From Streptomyces sp. NBC_00335 (GTDB lineage: Bacteria; Actinomycetota; Actinomycetes; Streptomycetales; Streptomycetaceae): DNA of 64,000 nucleotides. This document shows positions 58,977 to 64,000 of the stretch, piece after piece. Where the stretch lies: the NCBI RefSeq assembly GCF_036127095.1, contig NZ_CP108006.1, positions 3,906,001 through 3,970,000 on the forward strand, read 5' to 3'. A program made the position numbers and the translations under genes. The notes under the pieces are model-generated. The model ran no database searches. It saw only the letters and a program-made list of their open reading frames with translations, and had not been told where the DNA came from. How positions within the stretch are numbered: the stretch's first letter is position 1; the number at the start of each line of letters is the position of its first letter.

Positions 58977-59632
58977 CGATCAGAGTGCTCATCGTCGACG
59001 ACCAGATGATGGTCCGTGAGGGCTTCTCCGTCCTGCTGAACGCGATGGAAGGCATCGAAGTGGCCGGGGAGGCGGTGAACGGGCGGGAGGCCATCGCCCA
59101 AGTGGCGGCGCTGAAGCCGGATGTGGTGCTGATGGACATCCGGATGCCGGAGATGAACGGCCTGGAGGCGACCCGGGAGATCGTGGCCGCCGACACGGAC
59201 GCGAAGGTGCTGGTCCTGACGACCTTCGACCTCGACGAGTACGTGTACCAGGCCCTGCGCGCCGGGGCCTCCGGGTTCCTCCTCAAGGACGCCTCCGCCC
59301 GCCAACTGGCCGACGGAGTCAGGGTGGTGGCGGCCGGGGAGGCGCTGCTGGCGCCTTCCGTGACCAAGCGGCTGATCACGGAGTTCTCGAAGTTGTCGGA
59401 GACCCGGACGCAGGTGGGCTCCGCGGGGGTCACGGAGCTGACGGAGCGGGAGACCGAGGTGCTGGTGCTGATCGCACAGGGGTTGTCCAACGCGGAGATA
59501 GCGGATCGCCTGATCATCGCCGAGTCCACCATCAAGACGCACGTGAGCCGGATCCTGGTGAAGCTGGGACTGCGGGACCGCACGCAGGCGGCGGTGTTCG
59601 CGTACGAGACCCGGCTGGTGACGCCCGCTTAG
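58973..59632 (+). CDS. NarL/LuxR-type response regulator 2
   Basis: A protein of 219 residues from the ATG at 58973. Receiver: LIVDDQMMVREGFSVLLNAMEGIEVAGEAVNGREAIAQVAALKPDVVLMDIRMPEMNGLEA (phospho-Asp at about 53). HTH: LTERETEVLVLIAQGLSNAEIADRLIIAESTIKTHVSRILVKLGLRDRTQAAVFAYE. It is near-identical to regulator 1 in the HTH recognition region, so cross-binding of targets is possible. It ends 8 bp before a perfect 32-bp palindrome. Confidence 0.94.
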   Translation: MTIRVLIVDDQMMVREGFSVLLNAMEGIEVAGEAVNGREAIAQVAALKPDVVLMDIRMPEMNGLEATREIVAADTDAKVLVLTTFDLDEYVYQALRAGASGFLLKDASARQLADGVRVVAAGEALLAPSVTKRLITEFSKLSETRTQVGSAGVTELTERETEVLVLIAQGLSNAEIADRLIIAESTIKTHVSRILVKLGLRDRTQAAVFAYETRLVTPA

Positions 59633-59640
59633 GCCGCTCC

Positions 59641-59672
59641 GAAAAGTTGTCCACAGCTGTGGACAACTTTTC
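59641..59672. promoter_or_regulatory. Perfect 32-bp palindrome containing two inverted DnaA boxes
   Basis: Bases 59641-59656 pair without a mismatch with 59657-59672. The centre holds two head-to-head TTGTCCACA sequences separated by GC; TTGTCCACA is the Streptomyces DnaA-box consensus. It starts 8 bp after the regulator 2 stop codon, so it could also fold as a transcription terminator. Confidence 0.7.
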
Positions 59673-59923
59673 CGAAGAGAGTGGATCAAGGAATGCCGAG
59701 GCTCGGGCCGCCCGGTCCCGGCGGCGCGCGGCGATCAGGGCAGCGGCCGGGAGAGCCGCCGCCAGCGCGGTCGACATCAGCAGAGAAGCCCAGGTCGGGG
59801 CCCCGCAGCCGGAGATCCGGGGCGGGCGGGCCGCCCCTCGGCCGGGCCGGGGTAGGCCGCCAGAGAGTTGAGCGCGCCCGCACTCGTGCAGTCCAGGCCG
59901 ACACCCCGGCCCGGTCCGGGACC

Positions 59924-60661
59924 TCATCGAGGCGGCTGGCTCCGCCCGAGCGCGCCTCGCCGCCACAGCCTGCGTGCCCGGCCCAGTTCCCGGGCGCGCG
60001 GAGCCCACACCACGGCCCCGGGCCCCGGGTCCCCGGCCAGCCACACGAACCGCTCCGGCGGAGGATCCTCGGCCGGCGACTCCGATGGCGACGGCGGCAG
60101 GGCCGACTGCGGGAGCGCCGGATCGGTACGGGGCCACGCACGTGGCGGCAGCACCCGCCGCCCCAGCGGTCCCAGGGTGAGCACCCACGGCCCGCGGCGG
60201 CCGGGGCCGCCGGAGCCGCCGCTCAGGACCAGCAGCGGCGGCAGCCCGTACCCGCGCAGCACCCGGAGGTCGTACGGGGTCCAGCGCAGCTCCGGGTCCC
60301 GCAGGGCTCGGTGCACGCGCTGGGCGACGTAGAGCTCCCGGAGGGCGACCAGCACGGGCAGGCACAGCAGCCCCAGCAGGACCGCCTGCAAGGACGTGGG
60401 GCGAGTGATCAGGGCCCCGATCAGCGCGGGCCAGCACAGCACCGGCAGCAGCAGGATGAGCAGCGCGTCCTGCCGCCAGTCGCTGAGCGCACCCCGGACG
60501 GCCGCCTCCCCGGGCGGCCCCGGCACCAGCGACCCGCCCACCGACAGTTCACCCGCCGGTGACCCACCCACCGGTGGCCCGCCCACCGGCGACCCACCCG
60601 CCAGTGATCCGACCGCCGATGGCCCGCCCGCCGGCGTCTCTCCCGCCGGGTCCCCGGTCAC
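59924..60661 (-). CDS. Hypothetical membrane protein with Gly/Pro repeats
   Basis: A protein of 245 residues from the GTG at 60661, which overlaps the upstream gene's stop (GTGA). The first 50 residues are a GGSPVGGPPVGGSPAGEL-type repeat. Two hydrophobic segments follow (ALLILLLPVLCWPALIGALI; LQAVLLGLLCLPVLVALRELYV), then a soluble part, RWTPYDLRVLRGYGLPPLLVLSGG, with Pro-rich and Arg-rich stretches. No family is recognised. The stretch 59673-59923 between this gene and the palindrome has no supported gene. Confidence 0.6.
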   Translation of the reverse strand: MTGDPAGETPAGGPSAVGSLAGGSPVGGPPVGGSPAGELSVGGSLVPGPPGEAAVRGALSDWRQDALLILLLPVLCWPALIGALITRPTSLQAVLLGLLCLPVLVALRELYVAQRVHRALRDPELRWTPYDLRVLRGYGLPPLLVLSGGSGGPGRRGPWVLTLGPLGRRVLPPRAWPRTDPALPQSALPPSPSESPAEDPPPERFVWLAGDPGPGAVVWAPRARELGRARRLWRRGALGRSQPPR

Positions 60662-61044
60662 CACGCGAAGTTCCGGTGGAGGCCCAGGGCGATGCCGGAG
60701 AGGGCCGTCGCGGCGCCGAGGGTGCCTGGCAGGCCCGTCCGGCGTGTGCCCGGGCCGGCTTCGTCGACCTCGTGGAGGCGGCCCCGCCAGGGGTGGTAGG
60801 TCGCCGCCTTCGCCGAGCAGCGGAAGTCAGCGGTTCGCTCCCCGTCCCCGAAGGCCCGGTCCCGCCAGCCCACCACGCAGGTCCTCTCGTCCGAGCTCCG
60901 GCCGACCACCCGCAAGGACACGGTCGGGTCGGCGTAGGCAGCGCTGATCCCCCCGTACAGGGCGAACACGCGCACGGCGGCCCGGGCGAGCGTCACCCAC
61001 CGGAACACACCGGCCCACCAGGGAACGTCCACGATCCCTGCCAT
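60658..61044 (-). CDS. Hypothetical small membrane-associated protein
   Basis: A protein of 128 residues from the ATG at 61044, with GGGAGG upstream. An N-terminal hydrophobic stretch (WWAGVFRWVTLARAAVRVFALYGGISAAYA) is followed by DPTVSLRVVGRSSDERTCVVGWRDRAFGDGERTADFRCSA and a C-terminal hydrophobic GTLGAATALSGIALGLH. I do not recognise the family. It is coupled to the gene at 59924 and lies 20 bp downstream of the lipid-kinase homologue, so the three may share a transcript. Confidence 0.6.
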   Translation of the reverse strand: MAGIVDVPWWAGVFRWVTLARAAVRVFALYGGISAAYADPTVSLRVVGRSSDERTCVVGWRDRAFGDGERTADFRCSAKAATYHPWRGRLHEVDEAGPGTRRTGLPGTLGAATALSGIALGLHRNFAW

Positions 61045-61064
61045 CGGCCCCCGCCCTCCCCGCG

Positions 61065-62039
61065 TCAGCGCTGCAGCGGCAGTGTCAGCCCCCACGCCCC
61101 CGGGTGCAAGGTCCACGTACGGCGGCGGACCGGACCGGTGATTCCGACGTCCGACCGGTAGCGGAAATCCTCCCCGGACACCGTCACGGCCGAGGCCCGC
61201 GCCCGCACGACCCGGCCGGAACCGGAACCGGAACCGGAAGCAGAGTCGGGGTCGGAGTCCGCACCCGAGCCGGACCCGAGCCCGAGCCCCGGTGTCGTCA
61301 CCGCCCCCATCCGGACCAGCACGTCCGCCAGCCCGTCGCCCTCCCGGGCCGACACGGTGACGTCCTGCACCATCCGGTCCACGTCCGCCAGGACCACCCC
61401 GTCGGCCTCCACCCGCAGCCGGTGGCCCCCGCCGGACCCCGTGGCGGAGGAAGCCCCCGCCGGCGGGCGGACGAACGTACGGACCAGCGAGCGGTACGCG
61501 TTCCACACCGACGGCCCGGCCGGCCGCGGCACGCCCCCGGGCCCCGGCCGGGACCCGGCCGCGGCCCCCACGGGCGGCGGCGGGATGCCGATCCCGCCCA
61601 GCACCACCCCGTCGCTGTCGTCGACCAGCAGGTCCCGCATGCCGACGGCCCCGTCCAGGACCGCCCGCGCGGCCGACACGGCCGACAGCGGCACGCCGAG
61701 CTGCAGAGCCAGTACGAGCGACGCGGCCGGCCCCACCGGAATCAGCGAAACGGCCCCCTCGGACAGCGCCCGCTCACGGTGCAGCAGCCCGACGGCCCGA
61801 ACGAGCGCGCGGTCGTCGCCCACGATCACCGGCTGCCGATGACCCCGGCGGGCAAGGGCCCGCGCAAACTCCTCCTGTGAGTCCGGGAGACAAATTTTCG
61901 CCGCCGCCCCCGCTGACAACACATCTTTCGCAATTCGCACGGACTCGCCGTCAAGACGGCGGGCGACCGGGTCGACGAGCACGAGCAGGCCGCCTACCGG
62001 CGCGCCCGCATGGCTCATGGTGGGCTCTGGAGCCGACAC
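61065..62039 (-). CDS. Diacylglycerol-kinase-family homologue lacking the GGDGT motif
   Basis: A protein of 324 residues from the GTG at 62039, with GGAAGGA five bases upstream; ATG 62018 is an alternative. The layout is that of LCB5/DAGK lipid kinases: VLVDPVARRLDGESVRIAKDVLSAGAAA at the N terminus, a nucleotide-site segment PVIVGDDRALVRAVGLL, then a beta-rich C-terminal half. The family's N-P-x-S-G reads D-P-V-A-R, and GGDGT reads GDDRA, so catalysis is doubtful. A low-complexity GSGSGADSDPDSASGSGSGSG insert lies at about 255-275. It is divergent from purA. Confidence 0.72.
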   Translation of the reverse strand: MSAPEPTMSHAGAPVGGLLVLVDPVARRLDGESVRIAKDVLSAGAAAKICLPDSQEEFARALARRGHRQPVIVGDDRALVRAVGLLHRERALSEGAVSLIPVGPAASLVLALQLGVPLSAVSAARAVLDGAVGMRDLLVDDSDGVVLGGIGIPPPPVGAAAGSRPGPGGVPRPAGPSVWNAYRSLVRTFVRPPAGASSATGSGGGHRLRVEADGVVLADVDRMVQDVTVSAREGDGLADVLVRMGAVTTPGLGLGSGSGADSDPDSASGSGSGSGRVVRARASAVTVSGEDFRYRSDVGITGPVRRRTWTLHPGAWGLTLPLQR

Positions 62040-62071
62040 CTCGGTCCTTCCTCGGGTAGCATCTTTGTGCA

Positions 62072-62103
62072 AGAGGCCCTTGCGCTATTGCGCCAGGGCC
62101 TTC
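62072..62103 (+). promoter_or_regulatory. purA leader hairpin
   Basis: A stem of about 12 bp with one mismatch (62074-62085 and 62090-62101) around a TATT loop, 100 bp before the purA start. TAGCAT (62057-62062) and CCGACA (62033-62038) could be its -10 and -35, placing the hairpin near the transcript's 5' end. It could be an attenuator or an mRNA-stability element. Confidence 0.4.
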
Positions 62104-62202
62104 GTCTATTCCGGGGTACCGGTCCGACGGCTCAGCCTGCGGTGTACATCGTCGTACGCCCCCTGACCTTGGACATGCCCCATCCGGAAGAGGTGTACGC
62201 CT

Positions 62203-63486
62203 GTGCCCGCTCTTGTGCTGCTCGGAGCTCAGTGGGGTGACGAGGGCAAGGGAAAGGCCACCGACCTGCTCGGTGGATCCGTTGACTATGTAGTGCGTTA
62301 CCAGGGCGGCAACAACGCCGGCCACACGGTCGTCGTAGGCGACCAGAAGTACGCACTGCACCTTCTCCCTTCCGGCATCCTCTCCCCCGGATGCACCCCG
62401 GTCATCGGCAACGGTGTCGTCGTCGACCCGGCCGTCCTGCTCTCCGAGCTGCGCGGCCTGAACGAGCGCGGCATCGACACCTCAAAGCTGCTGCTCAGCG
62501 GCAACGCGCACCTGATCACGCCGTACAACGTCACCCTCGACAAGGTCGGCGAGCGCTTCCTCGGCAAGCGCAAGATCGGTACGACCGGCCGCGGCATCGG
62601 CCCGACGTACGCGGACAAGATCAACCGCATCGGCATCCGCGTCCAGGACCTCTACGACGAGTCGATCCTCACCCAGAAGGTCGAAGCGGCGCTGGAGGGC
62701 AAGAACCAGCTCCTCGCGAAGCTGTACAACCGCCGCGCGATCGACCCGGCCCAGATCGTCGAAGAGATGCTCCAGTACGCGGAGCAGATCAAGCCGTACG
62801 TCGCCGACACCACCCTGATCATCAACAACGCGCTCGACGAGGACAAGGTCGTGCTCTTCGAGGGCGGCCAGGGCACTCTGCTCGACGTCGACCACGGCAC
62901 GTACCCCTTCGTCACCTCCTCGAACCCGACCGCCGGTGGCGCCTGCACCGGTGCGGGCGTCGGTCCGACGAAGATCAGCCGCGTCATCGGCATCCTGAAG
63001 GCGTACACGACCCGTGTCGGCTCCGGCCCGTTCCCGACCGAGCTGTTCGACGCGGACGGCGAGGCCCTGCGCCGCATCGGCGGCGAGCGCGGTGTGACCA
63101 CCGGCCGTGACCGCCGCTGCGGCTGGTTCGACGCCCCGATCGCCCGCTACGCGACCCGCGTCAACGGCCTGACGGACTTCTTCCTCACCAAGCTGGACGT
63201 GCTGACCGGCTGGGAAGAGATCCCGGTCTGCGTCGCGTACGAGATCGACGGCAAGCGCGTCGAGGAGCTCCCGTACTCGCAGTCGGACTTCCACCACGCG
63301 AAGCCGATCTACGAAAACTTCCCCGGCTGGTCCGAGGACATCACCAAGGCCAAGACCTTCGCGGACCTCCCGAAGAACGCCCAGGCGTACGTCAAGGCCC
63401 TGGAGGAGATGTCGGGCGCCCCGATCTCCGCGATCGGCGTCGGCCCCGGCCGCACCGAGACGATCGAGATCAACTCGTTCCTCTAA
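62203..63486 (+). CDS. purA: Adenylosuccinate synthetase
   Basis: A protein of 427 residues from the GTG at 62203. Motifs: [16 protein letters not shown] (P-loop and catalytic Asp, about 8-23), [12 protein letters not shown] (catalytic His), [53 protein letters not shown] and [22 protein letters not shown]. It condenses IMP and aspartate with GTP in AMP synthesis. Codon use is strongly biased, as expected for a highly expressed gene. A terminator follows. Confidence 0.98.
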   Translation: MPALVLLGAQWGDEGKGKATDLLGGSVDYVVRYQGGNNAGHTVVVGDQKYALHLLPSGILSPGCTPVIGNGVVVDPAVLLSELRGLNERGIDTSKLLLSGNAHLITPYNVTLDKVGERFLGKRKIGTTGRGIGPTYADKINRIGIRVQDLYDESILTQKVEAALEGKNQLLAKLYNRRAIDPAQIVEEMLQYAEQIKPYVADTTLIINNALDEDKVVLFEGGQGTLLDVDHGTYPFVTSSNPTAGGACTGAGVGPTKISRVIGILKAYTTRVGSGPFPTELFDADGEALRRIGGERGVTTGRDRRCGWFDAPIARYATRVNGLTDFFLTKLDVLTGWEEIPVCVAYEIDGKRVEELPYSQSDFHHAKPIYENFPGWSEDITKAKTFADLPKNAQAYVKALEEMSGAPISAIGVGPGRTETIEINSFL

Positions 63487-63504
63487 GCGGTACCTGCACC
63501 GAGC

Positions 63505-63537
63505 CCGAAGGGGCGGCCCCAGCGGCCGCCCCTTCGG
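63505..63537 (+). terminator. purA terminator
   Basis: A perfect 14-bp stem (63505-63518 with 63524-63537) around a 5-nt loop, 18 bp after the purA stop codon. Confidence 0.9.
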
Positions 63538-63551
63538 CGTACCCGAGGCCC

Positions 63552-63587
63552 CAGGGCGATGCCCGGCCGCAGGGCGATGCCCGGCCG
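63552..63587. repeat. 18-bp direct duplication
   Basis: CAGGGCGATGCCCGGCCG occurs twice in tandem in the purA downstream region. It probably arose by slippage. Confidence 0.8.
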
Positions 63588-63600
63588 GGCGGAGGCGTGC

Positions 63601-64000
63601 TCACCTCATACGAGCGACGGCCGCCTCGACGGCGGGAGTCGACACGGCCGCCGCCACCCTCCGCATCCAGGCCATCTCCGCGTCGATGTCCGGCGCCTCC
63701 CGCAGGAGCGGGTGTTCCGCGGCCGACGGCGCCGCCCCCGCCCGTTCGTTCTCCACGGCGAACAGCACCAGGGCCGCTTCGAAGGCCGCGTCCAGCGCGC
63801 TTCCCGTCAGCCCCGCGCCGGTCAGCTCCTCCCGTACGCGCGCCTCCCGCTCCGGGGGCACGTGGCCGGACACCGCCATCGCGGCGTCCCGGATCTCTAT
63901 GACGTACCGGTAGCGCACGAACTCGTGGTCCCGGCTCAGCGCTTCGGGCAACGGCAGGACCACTTCGGGCGTCACCGCCGTGAGCAGTTCCCACAGCGGG
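63601..64000 (-). CDS. Conserved hypothetical protein, C-terminal part (start outside window)
   Basis: The frame is open to the window edge and reads PLWELLTAVTPEVVLPLPEALSRDHEFVRYRYVIEIRDAAMAVSG, so the true start is beyond 64000; a GTG at 63975 is inside the protein. The visible 133 residues are helical and acidic-basic mixed (EREARVREELTGAGLTGSALDAAFEAALVLFAVENERAG), ending MAWMRRVAAAVSTPAVEAAVARMR. I do not recognise the family. It converges on purA. Confidence 0.7.
   Translation of the reverse strand, partial: PLWELLTAVTPEVVLPLPEALSRDHEFVRYRYVIEIRDAAMAVSGHVPPEREARVREELTGAGLTGSALDAAFEAALVLFAVENERAGAAPSAAEHPLLREAPDIDAEMAWMRRVAAAVSTPAVEAAVARMR

Noticed and set aside
59532..60437. Minus-strand frame with a hydrophobic MSTALAAALPAAALIAA stretch
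   Set aside because: It runs into the response-regulator gene and across the DnaA-box palindrome, and overlaps the better-supported gene at 59924-60661; no start with a ribosome site is visible.

Overview
The window is high-GC actinobacterial DNA, almost certainly a Streptomyces chromosome. The signs are GTG and TTG starts, strong third-position GC, rare TTA codons, a housekeeping core (ask-asd-recR-ybaB, purA) and many ATGA or GTGA gene overlaps. I ran no searches; product names rest on motifs and family knowledge.

Region 1 (1-5.5 kb). The end of a CorC-type CBS protein and a small anchored protein are followed by a patch of lower-GC foreign DNA. It holds a three-Cys-motif DUF5131 gene and its TcmP partner, each with an early TTA codon, then a membrane-anchored Mrr-like nuclease and an unknown gene. 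The patch ends at the 3' portion of a tRNA-Pro(CGG) gene plus that tRNA's terminator, which looks like the attR scar of an integrated element.

Region 2 (5.5-21.2 kb). SulP transporter; SRPBCC protein; flotillin with an NfeD-like partner; PucR regulator; DM13 protein; secreted vanadium-type haloperoxidase; a compact metal (probably zinc) ABC operon; and an acyl-CoA cluster (ligase and CaiB CoA transferase divergent from an acyl-CoA dehydrogenase).

Region 3 (21.2-24.7 kb). A GH88/105-like gene whose 5' end is made of 15-bp tandem repeats. It lies between two inverted, roughly 430-bp copies of a repeat, each carrying a hairpin whose stem covaries between copies. An MFS exporter follows.

Region 4 (24.7-33.4 kb). 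Met/His-rich membrane protein and ECF sigma factor, SHOCT protein, sulfite oxidase-like enzyme, DoxX, cytosine deaminase, a tiny basic protein, S9 peptidase and SURF1.

Region 5 (33.4-44.9 kb). A SigE-like sigma factor coupled to an anchored DUF4232 protein; aspartokinase coupled to an aspartate-semialdehyde dehydrogenase homologue that has lost several active-site residues; DUF5063, recR and ybaB; a SLATT protein; and a GntR regulator coupled to an 841-residue glycosyltransferase with a degenerate GT2 domain.

Region 6 (45-54 kb). Class III aminotransferase; a DJ-1/PfpI and MarR pair behind two palindromic operators; an IS481 element whose 6-bp target duplication carries three genes' stop codons; GNAT; a Ser/Thr kinase with a Gly/Thr-rich insert; NTF2-like, secreted and alpha/beta-hydrolase proteins.

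Region 7 (54-64 kb). Acyltransferase and two tandem paralogous NarL-type two-component systems, ending at a perfect 32-bp palindrome that contains two inverted DnaA boxes. Two small membrane proteins, a lipid-kinase homologue without its GGDGT motif, purA with a leader hairpin, and a truncated hypothetical gene complete the window.
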